Origin: Bacteroidetes bacterium UBA4009
GTDB lineage: Bacteria; Bacteroidota; Bacteroidia; NS11-12g; UBA9320
DNA length: 7,829 bases
Direction: 5' to 3'
NCBI GenBank assembly: GCA_002384205.1
Contig: DGBH01000191.1
Span: forward strand, 2,681-10,509
Part shown: positions 1 to 6,250 of the stretch, one piece after another
How the letters are laid out: each line of letters opens with the position of its first letter
Position numbering within the stretch: the stretch's first letter is position 1
Translations under genes and position numbers: made by a program
The notes under the pieces: generated by a model
What the model saw: only the letters and a program-made list of their open reading frames with translations
The model's database searches: none
Told to the model about the DNA's origin: nothing

Positions 1-1131
1 ATTGATTTTATTTTAGGCTTTATAGAGGTGTACGGAGATGCCATAGGCTACAAAGGTGCTTTTGAAGGAGTGATACAAGTAAATGACAAAGAAGCTTCAA
101 AAAGAATGGAAGTCTTAAGTAAAAACGCACAGTATTTTGAGGACAATAGCTCTATCATGCCAGAGCATAAAAAAGCAAATGTGGTAGGCGTAAGTTACCG
201 TGTAATCAATGCAGCTATGGAGTCTGGTGACGCAGCTCCTGCTACTCCGATTGGGGTGAATTTGCCCAATAGTAATTGGATACGCAGTACACATGGTAGT
301 AAGTCTATAAGCTTAGGAAATATCGTTGAAGCGTACAATTCTGCTGGAGGAAGTAGCTCTCTTAATGAGTTTTATCATGATCAAGCTACACGTGACAGAA
401 TAGTGGCTCACGGAAAACTAGGAAGTAAAATGCATACTGCTATGCACGAAGTAATTGGGCATGCTAGTGGTAAAATAAATGATGGTGTAGGAACTCCTAA
501 AGAAACCCTTAAAAACTATAGCAACACGCTAGAAGAGGCTCGCGCTGACCTAGTTGCTCTTTACTATATTTATGATTCTAAACTAGTAGAAATAGGTCTA
601 ATGCCAAGCTTAGAAGTGGGCATGGCAGAGTTTGATACGTATATCGCAAACGGCATGATGCTTCAATTGAGCAGATTAGATTTAGGTGAAAATATTGAAG
701 AAGATCATATGCGAAACCGACAGTTAAATGCTTCTTGGGCATACGAAAAAGGATTAAACGACAATGTGATTGAGAAAAAAGTGATGGAAGGGAAAACGTA
801 TTTTGTGATAAATGACTATGCTAAGTTACGAGTGATCTTTGGTGACTTGCTAAAAGAAATACAACGAATTAAATCAGAAGGTGATTATGCTGCGGCAGAA
901 GCTCTGGTTGAAGGATATGGCGTAAAAGTAGATCAAGAGTTACACAAAGAAGTTGTCGCAAGATACGAGAGTTTAAAACTAGCACCATATTCTGGTTTTG
1001 TTCAACCTAAATTGGTTCCTGAGTTTGATGCTAAGGGTAATTTTATAGACTTGAAGGTAGAAAAAGAAGGTTATACAGAGCAAATGATTCGTTTTGGTAA
1101 AGAATATCCTTTTGTTAAAGTTGGGGAGTAA
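1..1131 (+). CDS. Dipeptidyl-peptidase III-like zinc metallopeptidase (family M49), C-terminal part, 5' end outside window
   Basis: The reading frame is open from base 1 (first residues IDFILGFIEVYGDAIGYKG), so the GTG at 28 is an internal codon and not the start. About 376 C-terminal residues are visible; bacterial M49 enzymes are usually near 670 residues, so roughly 300 are missing. The M49 zinc motif HExxGH is present as HEVIGH (bases 445-462). A second motif, EEARAD (bases 532-549), corresponds to EECRAE/D and supplies the third zinc ligand, by analogy its second Glu. Separation of the two motifs by about 30 residues is the shorter bacterial arrangement. Family members remove dipeptides from the N-terminus of oligopeptides; the cellular substrate here is unknown. 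The visible C-terminus has no membrane segment, and whether the protein is cytoplasmic or exported cannot be judged without the N-terminus. The gene overlaps the small ORF that follows and is probably co-transcribed with ung. Family assignment is firm. Confidence 0.93.
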   Translation: MDFILGFIEVYGDAIGYKGAFEGVIQVNDKEASKRMEVLSKNAQYFEDNSSIMPEHKKANVVGVSYRVINAAMESGDAAPATPIGVNLPNSNWIRSTHGSKSISLGNIVEAYNSAGGSSSLNEFYHDQATRDRIVAHGKLGSKMHTAMHEVIGHASGKINDGVGTPKETLKNYSNTLEEARADLVALYYIYDSKLVEIGLMPSLEVGMAEFDTYIANGMMLQLSRLDLGENIEEDHMRNRQLNASWAYEKGLNDNVIEKKVMEGKTYFVINDYAKLRVIFGDLLKEIQRIKSEGDYAAAEALVEGYGVKVDQELHKEVVARYESLKLAPYSGFVQPKLVPEFDAKGNFIDLKVEKEGYTEQMIRFGKEYPFVKVGE

Positions 1132-1261
1132 ATTTACTAAAATACTGATACTTTTACTGTTTATTGGAGCCTTCATTGGATCCGCAGTATGGATGTTTAA
1201 AACCTATGTTAAACCCAATAGTCCATACAATACAGAGATTAAGTTAAGAGGCCAAGAATAA
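1121..1261 (+). CDS. Unrecognised small single-pass membrane protein (46 aa), candidate
   Basis: An open frame fills the space between the M49 gene and ung. From a TTG at 1121 it encodes 46 residues: a short basic N-terminus (MGSKFTK), a hydrophobic stretch at about residues 8-26 (ILILLLFIGAFIGSAVWMF), and a polar tail of about 20 residues with KPN and several basic residues. The start lies inside the M49 frame (stop 1129-1131). The TAA stop at 1259-1261 shares its last A with the ATG of ung, a classic TAATG coupling arrangement. No ATG precedes the membrane segment; TTG 1112 and 1094 are alternative starts and no clear ribosome site is visible. I do not recognise the family. It loosely resembles the N-terminal anchor of MltG-type proteins, so it could be a remnant of a longer gene. 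Supported by the membrane-like composition and by the overlaps at both ends; the weak start codon lowers confidence. Confidence 0.5.
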   Translation: MGSKFTKILILLLFIGAFIGSAVWMFKTYVKPNSPYNTEIKLRGQE

Positions 1262-1914
1262 TGAATTCATGGAAGTTATTCCTTGATGCAGAATTAGAGA
1301 AGCCCTATTTTATTAAATTAGAACTGTTTTTAGCGGAAAGAAGCACCGAAGGTATCGTCATTTACCCACCAAAGGACGAAATTTTTAAAGCCTTTGAGTT
1401 AACGCCTTTAGATAAGGTTAAAGTAGTAATTTTAGGTCAAGACCCATATCATGGCGAGGGACTAGCTCATGGTCTATGTTTTTCAGTAAGAGACGGACAT
1501 AAAATTCCTCCGTCGTTGCGCAATATATTTAAGGAATTGAAATCGGATTTAGGCATCGATGTGCCTACAAGCGGAGACCTCTCAAACTGGGCAGATAATG
1601 GCGTTTTCTTGCTCAATACCATTCTTACTGTAGAGCAAAAAAGTCCAGGTAAACATAAGCAAAAAGGGTGGGAGACGTTTACCGATGCGGTTATTCAACA
1701 CATCTCAAAGCATCAAGAAAAAGTGGTTTTTATACTATGGGGAGCATTTGCTCAACAAAAAAAGAAGCTAATTGATTCGGCTAAACACCTGGTGATAGAA
1801 GCACCTCATCCAGCTGCAGAAGTGTATGCAGGGGGTAAAGCAGGATTTTTCGGCAGCAAGCCTTTTAGTAAGTCAAATGCGTTTTTAGATAAGCCAATCA
1901 ACTGGAGTTTATAG
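1261..1914 (+). CDS. ung: Uracil-DNA glycosylase (family 1 UDG)
   Basis: Removes uracil from DNA as the first step of base-excision repair, in the cytoplasm. The 217-residue length is normal for the family. The water-activating motif GQDPYHG is at residues 59-65 with catalytic Asp61. Phe74 in LCFSV is the expected uracil-stacking residue and Asn119 in LLNT the uracil-reading Asn. The catalytic His183 sits in APHPAAE. In E. coli Ung the last motif is HPSPLS followed by GFFG. Here it reads HPAAEVYAGGKAGFFG, about three residues longer and without the usual Leu that enters the DNA helix. The GFFGSKPFSKSN block after it is typical. The ATG overlaps the stop of the small ORF upstream, so translation is probably coupled to the M49 transcript. 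The gene ends directly against the convergent 123-residue gene with no spacer. Confidence 0.97.
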   Translation: MNSWKLFLDAELEKPYFIKLELFLAERSTEGIVIYPPKDEIFKAFELTPLDKVKVVILGQDPYHGEGLAHGLCFSVRDGHKIPPSLRNIFKELKSDLGIDVPTSGDLSNWADNGVFLLNTILTVEQKSPGKHKQKGWETFTDAVIQHISKHQEKVVFILWGAFAQQKKKLIDSAKHLVIEAPHPAAEVYAGGKAGFFGSKPFSKSNAFLDKPINWSL

Positions 1915-2286
1915 CTATTCTATTATTTCTACCTTGGTTAAGAAATACTTGGTGTCTCCTAAAAAAGGAATGATGACAAACTTTTCATCGTAGTATAATC
2001 GCACCATTGACTTGTTGGCGTGTTTTATTTGTTCAAGTAACTCAGCATCTTCTTTCTTTACAGAAAAATTCCATATACCGCTAGCTGTATCTCCCTCGCT
2101 AAAGCCTCCAGTATTAAGTTGACCTTCGTTTGTTTTGAATAGGTAGCCTTTCTCAGAAATTTTAATAATTCGGCCAACGTTATAACCGCTACTATAGTTT
2201 GCGTAGAGAGCAAACAGTGTTACGAGAATAGTGCCTGTAACGATGATACCGATTATCCAAAGTACTAATTTTTTAAGAAAAATCAT
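1915..2286 (-). CDS. Conserved hypothetical membrane-anchored protein (123 aa)
   Basis: Starts at ATG 2286 with a short basic N-terminus (MIFLKK) followed by one long hydrophobic segment at about residues 6-29, then a soluble domain of roughly 90 residues. That domain begins SSGYNVGRIIKISEKGYLFKT, with a likely beta-rich pattern through EGQL, GGF, IWNFSV and a C-terminal GDTKYFLTKVEII. From memory this resembles a short family common in Bacteroidota whose members are often labelled '6-phosphogluconate dehydrogenase'. Nothing in the sequence supports that enzyme: no Rossmann GxGxxG is present and the protein is about a quarter of the enzyme's length. It is the last gene of the rsmI-lnt-lipB operon, 7 bases after the lipB stop, with an unhelpful leader sequence. 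The predicted orientation is inner membrane with the domain outside the cytoplasm, or a signal anchor; this is an inference. Function unknown. Confidence 0.85.
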   Translation of the reverse strand: MIFLKKLVLWIIGIIVTGTILVTLFALYANYSSGYNVGRIIKISEKGYLFKTNEGQLNTGGFSEGDTASGIWNFSVKKEDAELLEQIKHANKSMVRLYYDEKFVIIPFLGDTKYFLTKVEIIE

Positions 2287-2293
2287 ATAGTTG

Positions 2294-2965
2294 TTAAGTT
2301 GGTTGCAAAGCTATTGCATTATGCCATTGTCGCTCAAAGCAACGCACAAATTCGTCTGAGAATGATGCGATATCCGTTTTACCTATTTCTTGAGAGATAG
2401 ATGTAACAGCTTTGTCTGCTATACCGCAAGGTACAATATGCTGAAAGTAGGAGAGATCTGTATTTACATTAAGCGCAAATCCATGCATACTTACTCCGTT
2501 TTTTACACGAATCCCAATAGCTCCAATCTTACGTTTCAACTCGCCTTCACCTCCAACCCATATGCCTGTTAACTTTTCCAGTTGGTAAGCGTGTATGTTG
2601 AATTTTTGCAACGCCTGTATAATGGAAGCCTCTAAGCTTTCAACATACCTTTTAACGCCAATACCATGCTTGCGCAAGTTAATAATGGGGTATCCTACTA
2701 GTTGTCCCGGTCCGTGATACGTAATGTCTCCACCTCTGTCAGTCTCAAATGTTTCTGCCTGTAGTTGATTTAAAAAATCAGCATTAATCAAAAGGTTAGA
2801 TCTATCGGCACTTTTTCCAAAGGTGTAAACATGCGGGTGCTCACATAAAATTAATGTATCTAGGCCTCCTGATGCCACTTTTGCATGTACTTGTTCTTGT
2901 ATTGATAGGGCATCAGCATAGGCTGTAAGGCCTATGCTTTTAATATGTAAATTTGATTTTCCCAC
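2294..2965 (-). CDS. lipB: Octanoyl-[acyl-carrier protein]-protein N-octanoyltransferase (lipoate biosynthesis)
   Basis: Transfers the octanoyl group from acyl carrier protein to the lipoyl domains of 2-oxoacid dehydrogenases and the glycine cleavage H protein; LipA then inserts sulfur. The 223-residue length fits the family. The signature RGGDITYHGPGQLVGYP is at residues 77-93. The catalytic Lys is Lys146 in RKIGAIGIRV. The acyl-thioester Cys is Cys180 in the HIVPCGI motif, after HGFALNVN. The start is GTG at 2965. It is the only usable start codon before the upstream in-frame stop, and it places the conserved helix (IGLTAYADALSIQE) at the expected distance from the N-terminus. It lies 8 bases after the lnt stop and 7 bases before the 123-residue gene, so it is an internal operon cistron. 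No lipA is visible nearby. Assignment is secure. Confidence 0.97.
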   Translation of the reverse strand: MGKSNLHIKSIGLTAYADALSIQEQVHAKVASGGLDTLILCEHPHVYTFGKSADRSNLLINADFLNQLQAETFETDRGGDITYHGPGQLVGYPIINLRKHGIGVKRYVESLEASIIQALQKFNIHAYQLEKLTGIWVGGEGELKRKIGAIGIRVKNGVSMHGFALNVNTDLSYFQHIVPCGIADKAVTSISQEIGKTDIASFSDEFVRCFERQWHNAIALQPT

Positions 2966-2973
2966 TGGCTTAT

Positions 2974-4557
2974 CTATACTTTTTTTATCCTGGTTTTAAC
3001 AAACATGCCAAGCAAGAAAAAGATCCCTATAAAACTCCCAAAACTCCCGATATAGTCCCCGTGCCTTGCAAAGAAAGTTAGGTTGTTAAAAGGGGTAACT
3101 TTCACTGAGAGCACTACAGGTTTCCACCATTCAGTATGTTCTTGTATGCGACCTAGTTTGTCAATACGGCAGCTTATACCTGTATTTGCACTGCGTAATA
3201 CTTCTCTTCGATTCTCGATAGCACGTAGGCAAGCATAGTACATGTGCTGCTTGTATCCGTCGGTATTTCTCCACCATCCATCATTGGTTATAACCACCAG
3301 TATTTCAGCACCCTTTCGGGTAAATCCTGCAACAAAACCCGGGAAAACGCTTTCGTAGCATATTAAAGGAGCAATGTCTGGTTGATTACCAGCCTTAAAA
3401 GCCTTCGGTTCTGGATCTACACCCAAACTTCCCGTGATACCGCCTAGGTCAAGTGCTAGGCCATTTAAGAACTGGAATAGTTTAGGGTAGGGCATCCGTT
3501 CAGCACCAGGCACCAGTTTAGATTTATGGTAAAAATCTAAATTTCCAGCACTATCCACTTCCATGGCGGTATTATAACTTTCATAAAATTGACCGCCACT
3601 TTCTCTTGCGGTAGCTTGCATTTTTTCGCCTGGCTCGTACCAATTATGGGTAGATATTCCCGTAATGAGGTGAATCTGTGGATGCTTTTTGGTGAAATTT
3701 TGGAGTATATCTATACTTTGAAAACGTGTTGGGTTATCTTCATCCACATACTCTACTACCGCAGTTTCAGGTAGGACGACGTAGCTCGTTTTAGGCGTAA
3801 TGGCTTTTTCTACCATCGATAGCATGGCGTTTAAATTTTTGACTTCTTCGCCAGGTACAAATTTGAGATATGGATCTATGTTGGGTTGTACCAACAAGGC
3901 TTCTGCTTGGTCAAATCTCTTATTCGCATTCAAGGAATAGTCTAAGTCATTTGCTATATGAAAGGGAATGGAAATGAACATAGGTGTGAATACTACCAAT
4001 GATGGCCTAATCCATTTTGTCCATTTTTCTTTTTGCAAGGCTAGGTAAAAAGAAATATTAGCAGCCAATACCCAAACACTTCCGCCTAATGTACCCGTAA
4101 CTTCATACCATTGAACGACAGCATTATGTTTGGCAAATATGTTTCCTAAAGTAAACCATGGCCATGTTATTTCCCAGGTCAGATGTAGGTATTCAAATGA
4201 TATCCAGAGGCTAGCGAGTACCCACATTGCCTTATTGTCTCCAAATATTTTTCGCGCTTTTCGGTAACCCCACCATGGCAGGTACATTAACCAGGAGTTG
4301 GCAGCGAGCATAAATAGACTGGAATAAAAATCAGCATGTCCTACCCACCACGATACCACAATATTCCAAAAAAGAAGTGATGCGTATATTAGCCAACCGC
4401 TTTTTTTAATGCCATTCGTCTCTTTTTCAAGGATTAATAACGGAACAAAAGCCAAAAAACTCAGAAAGAAAAAATCTCGTGGAGGCCAAGCCAGCCAGAA
4501 AAGAAGTCCTGGAAGTAGCGTTAAAATGGTGAGTTTTATTTTTCTATTTTGTATCAT
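2974..4557 (-). CDS. lnt: Apolipoprotein N-acyltransferase
   Basis: Integral inner-membrane enzyme that adds the third acyl chain to the N-terminal Cys of lipoproteins, the last maturation step before sorting. With the ATG at 4557 it has 527 residues. The first 200 residues hold about seven hydrophobic segments (including LLPGLLFWLAWPP and FLSFLAFVPLLIL), followed by a nitrilase-like domain. The Glu-Lys-Cys triad is visible: Glu264 in VVLPETAV, Lys345 in YHKSKLVPGAE and Cys400 in PLICYESVFP. Glu353 is the accessory acidic residue. A final hydrophobic segment (about 501-521) anchors the C-terminus. The frame could extend to a TTG at 4578, giving 534 residues and a 35-base overlap with rsmI. 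I prefer the ATG, which overlaps rsmI by 14 bases, because AGGAA lies just before it and Bacteroidota favour ATG. The overlap indicates coupling to rsmI. Confidence 0.96.
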   Translation of the reverse strand: MIQNRKIKLTILTLLPGLLFWLAWPPRDFFFLSFLAFVPLLILEKETNGIKKSGWLIYASLLFWNIVVSWWVGHADFYSSLFMLAANSWLMYLPWWGYRKARKIFGDNKAMWVLASLWISFEYLHLTWEITWPWFTLGNIFAKHNAVVQWYEVTGTLGGSVWVLAANISFYLALQKEKWTKWIRPSLVVFTPMFISIPFHIANDLDYSLNANKRFDQAEALLVQPNIDPYLKFVPGEEVKNLNAMLSMVEKAITPKTSYVVLPETAVVEYVDEDNPTRFQSIDILQNFTKKHPQIHLITGISTHNWYEPGEKMQATARESGGQFYESYNTAMEVDSAGNLDFYHKSKLVPGAERMPYPKLFQFLNGLALDLGGITGSLGVDPEPKAFKAGNQPDIAPLICYESVFPGFVAGFTRKGAEILVVITNDGWWRNTDGYKQHMYYACLRAIENRREVLRSANTGISCRIDKLGRIQEHTEWWKPVVLSVKVTPFNNLTFFARHGDYIGSFGSFIGIFFLLGMFVKTRIKKV

Positions 4558-5227
4558 TTCCTGCCACAAGTAATACAAATTCTCCCCTTGGCTCGTTCGT
4601 TTCGAAATGAGCTAAAACTTCAGCAACTGTTCCCCTAACGTGCTCTTCAAATTTTTTGGTTAATTCTCTGCCAATACACACTTTTCTATCATCACCTAAT
4701 AGCTCTTTCATAAGTGTGAGTGTCTTTACAATACGATGTGGGCTTTCATAAAAAATGGTGGTTCGTTTTTCTTCCAGTAAACTCAAAATTTTAGTTTGTT
4801 TTCCTTTCTTATGAGGTAAAAATCCTTCATAAACAAAGGTGTCGCACGGAAGTCCGGAGTTTACCAAAGCGACAATTGCAGCTACGGCACCAGGCAGGGT
4901 TATTACAGTTATCTCGTTTGCAATGGCCTCGCGAATGAGTAAGTAGCCAGGGTCAGATATACCCGGCATTCCAGCATCACTGCACAGCGCAAAACTCTCA
5001 CCATCTTGTAGTTTTTTGATCACCACTTGTAAGTTTTTATGCTCGTTATGCTGATGAAAAGGAATAAGTTTTTTTTCTACTTCGTAATGGTCTATCAGTT
5101 TTTTTGTTTGACGCGTGTCTTCACAAAGTATTGCATCCACCTCTTTAAGTACTTCAATAGCTCTGTAAGTGATATCGCCCAAATTGCCAATAGGCGTGGG
5201 TACTATATATAATTTTCCGCTGCTCAA
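4544..5227 (-). CDS. rsmI: 16S rRNA (cytidine(1402)-2'-O)-methyltransferase
   Basis: SAM-dependent tetrapyrrole-methylase-fold enzyme that 2'-O-methylates C1402 in the decoding centre of 16S rRNA. Motifs, numbered from the TTG at 5227: VPTPIGNLGDIT (9-20), CEDTRQTKKL (35-44), CSDAGMPGISDPG (82-94, cofactor loop), PGAVAAIVAL and FYESPHRI (159-166). The protein is about 227 residues. It is shorter than the E. coli enzyme and lacks its C-terminal extension, which I recall as usual in Bacteroidota. Homologues begin almost directly at the GKLYIVPTP strand, which fits the TTG at 5227 (MSSGKLYIV). A longer frame opens at TTG 5263. That codon is also the -33 TTG of the likely promoter, so it should lie upstream of the transcript. 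No ATG start exists. It is the first gene of the operon with lnt, lipB and the 123-residue gene. Confidence 0.94.
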   Translation of the reverse strand: MSSGKLYIVPTPIGNLGDITYRAIEVLKEVDAILCEDTRQTKKLIDHYEVEKKLIPFHQHNEHKNLQVVIKKLQDGESFALCSDAGMPGISDPGYLLIREAIANEITVITLPGAVAAIVALVNSGLPCDTFVYEGFLPHKKGKQTKILSLLEEKRTTIFYESPHRIVKTLTLMKELLGDDRKVCIGRELTKKFEEHVRGTVAEVLAHFETNEPRGEFVLLVAGNDTK

Positions 5228-5234
5228 CTGCTTG

Positions 5235-5263
5235 CAAAAATAGCGATTATTATATGTCCCCAA
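5235..5263 (-). promoter_or_regulatory. Bacteroidota-type promoter for the rsmI-lnt-lipB operon
   Basis: On the minus strand, TTG (5263-5261) is followed by an 18-base spacer and TATTTTTG (5242-5235). This is an exact match to the TTG...TAnnTTTG housekeeping pattern of Bacteroidota. The -7 element ends only 7 bases before the TTG start codon at 5227, so the transcript start would fall at or just before the start codon. The match and spacing are seen directly; promoter activity is inferred. Confidence 0.5.
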
Positions 5264-5333
5264 GGATAGGATAATGTTATATCATTTTGTGGGTCTACTT
5301 TTAATTTCACGTATCCAATGTCAAAGTAGTTTT

Positions 5334-5358
5334 TGAGCTAATTAGCTAAATGAGCTAA
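5334..5358. repeat. AGCTAA repeat cluster with 12-bp palindrome (possible operator)
   Basis: Between rsmI and the L,D-transpeptidase-like gene, TGAGCTAA occurs twice as a direct repeat (5334-5341 and 5351-5358), with TTAGCTAA between them (5342-5349). The first two units form a perfect 12-bp palindrome, AGCTAATTAGCT (5336-5347). It lies about 55-80 bases upstream of the 5414 start, a reasonable place for a regulator site. The rest of the intergenic region (about 5264-5413) shows no gene and no exact TAnnTTTG on the plus strand; the nearest are TAGTTTTTG, with one extra base (5327-5335), and TCACTTTG. The repeat may be chance in AT-rich DNA. Confidence 0.35.
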
Positions 5359-5413
5359 CATGAAGTATCACTTTGCCATTTGGAAAGTGGTTAAAAATCT
5401 TTATGATTAAATC

Positions 5414-6208
5414 ATGCCAAGTCAATTTAATTTACAACATTTGCCTTGCGCTAAAATGTCTAACTATTTAATTTTTATTTGCATATTTTTTATGTCATTT
5501 CATACTCAGCAACAAGAAAGTTTCAAGGAAAGCCAACTTAAATATAGCCGAGTTTTTGAAGCGTATAAAGATAAAGGTGCCGCCGCCATGGCAAAACTAA
5601 AGGCAGTTGGAGTTGATCCTGCAAATTGCGATGTTTTGATTCGAGGTTTTAAGTTTGAGGAAGATCTTGAGGTTTGGGCAAAAAATACGGAGGATAGTGT
5701 GTTTTCTCTGGTTACGACCTACAAATTTTGTGAGAATATAGGTGAACTAGGTCCTAAGCGAAAAGAGGGCGATAATCAGATACCTGAAGGAATGTATACG
5801 CTTTCTAAGTTTAATCATGCGAGTGATTTTTTCTTGTCGTTAAAAGTAGATTATCCCAATAAGAGTGACCTGTTTTTTGCAGACACGGCATCGCCAGGTG
5901 GTATGATATTTATACACGGAGGCTGTAAGACAGTGGGTTGTATTCCGATTACCGATGAATGGATAAAAGAACTTTATGTTTTTTGTGTAGAGGCTAGAAA
6001 TAGTGGCCAAGTAAATATTCCTATTCATATCTATCCTGCAAGGCTTACGGATGAAAACTATGGCCTACTTAAAAAGCAATACAAAGAGGAATCGCTTCAT
6101 AAATTCTGGGGTCAACTGAAATTGGGGTATGATTTATTTGAAGAAAATAAAAGTCTTCCTCGAATGTCAATCGGTAATGCAGGGGAGTATTTTTTCTCTA
6201 AAAAGTAG
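5414..6208 (+). CDS. YafK/DpaA-family L,D-transpeptidase-fold protein (YkuD domain), exported
   Basis: The YkuD-type catalytic region is HGGCKTVGCIPITDEWIKELY at residues 168-188 (5414 start), in the YafK form HGxCxxxGC, with the catalytic Cys expected at 176. Downstream NIPIHIYPARL matches the family's C-terminal strand, and upstream LGPKRKEGDNQIPEGMY (112-128) is the usual lead-in. E. coli YafK (DpaA) cleaves the bond between Braun lipoprotein and peptidoglycan. A Braun lipoprotein is not expected in this phylum, so the natural substrate is open: L,D-transpeptidation or cleavage of some protein or peptide from murein. The protein should act in the periplasm. A hydrophobic leader lies at about residues 17-29 without a convincing signal-peptidase site. 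ATG 5456 (MSNYLIFICIFF) would place this leader directly at the N-terminus and may be the true start, giving 250 residues. The gene is monocistronic and convergent with gldB, 36 bases apart. Confidence 0.9.
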   Translation: MPSQFNLQHLPCAKMSNYLIFICIFFMSFHTQQQESFKESQLKYSRVFEAYKDKGAAAMAKLKAVGVDPANCDVLIRGFKFEEDLEVWAKNTEDSVFSLVTTYKFCENIGELGPKRKEGDNQIPEGMYTLSKFNHASDFFLSLKVDYPNKSDLFFADTASPGGMIFIHGGCKTVGCIPITDEWIKELYVFCVEARNSGQVNIPIHIYPARLTDENYGLLKKQYKEESLHKFWGQLKLGYDLFEENKSLPRMSIGNAGEYFFSKK

Positions 6209-6231
6209 CCGTATTTCAGGTTTTACACTTG

Positions 6232-6250
6232 CTTTAAGCAAAACTTAAGG
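6232..6250. terminator. Weak stem-loop between convergent genes
   Basis: The 36-bp gap between the L,D-transpeptidase-like gene and gldB (6209-6244) contains CTTTAAG-CAAAA-CTTAAGG. This can form a 7-bp stem with one G-U wobble and a 5-base loop on the plus-strand RNA. An alternative pairing is TTGC-TTTAA-GCAA (6229-6241). The stem is AT-rich, reaches into the end of gldB and has no U-run on either strand, so termination is only a possibility. Confidence 0.2.

Noticed and set aside
28..30. GTG at 28 as the start of the M49 gene
   Set aside because: The frame is open to base 1 and the codons before it encode the family block DFILGFIEVYGD, so the gene is truncated by the window edge.
979..1176. 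Minus-strand ORF opposite the end of the M49 gene
   Set aside because: It is antisense to a confirmed coding region and shows no recognisable protein features; shadow frame.
1132..1260. Non-coding regulatory leader or terminator between the M49 gene and ung
   Set aside because: No stem-loop with a U-run or riboswitch-like pairing was seen; the bases read as a continuous coding frame instead.
1085..1261. Frameshifted C-terminal extension of the M49 protein
   Set aside because: The M49 protein ends at a natural place (GKEYPFVKVGE) and the next frame begins with a membrane segment foreign to the family; a separate small ORF explains it better.
2390..2572. Plus-strand ORF inside lipB
   Set aside because: Antisense to the conserved catalytic half of lipB; shadow frame.
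3589..3774. Plus-strand ORF inside lnt
   Set aside because: Antisense to the nitrilase domain of lnt; shadow frame.
5840..6028. Minus-strand ORF inside the YafK-like gene
   Set aside because: Antisense to the conserved active-site region; shadow frame.
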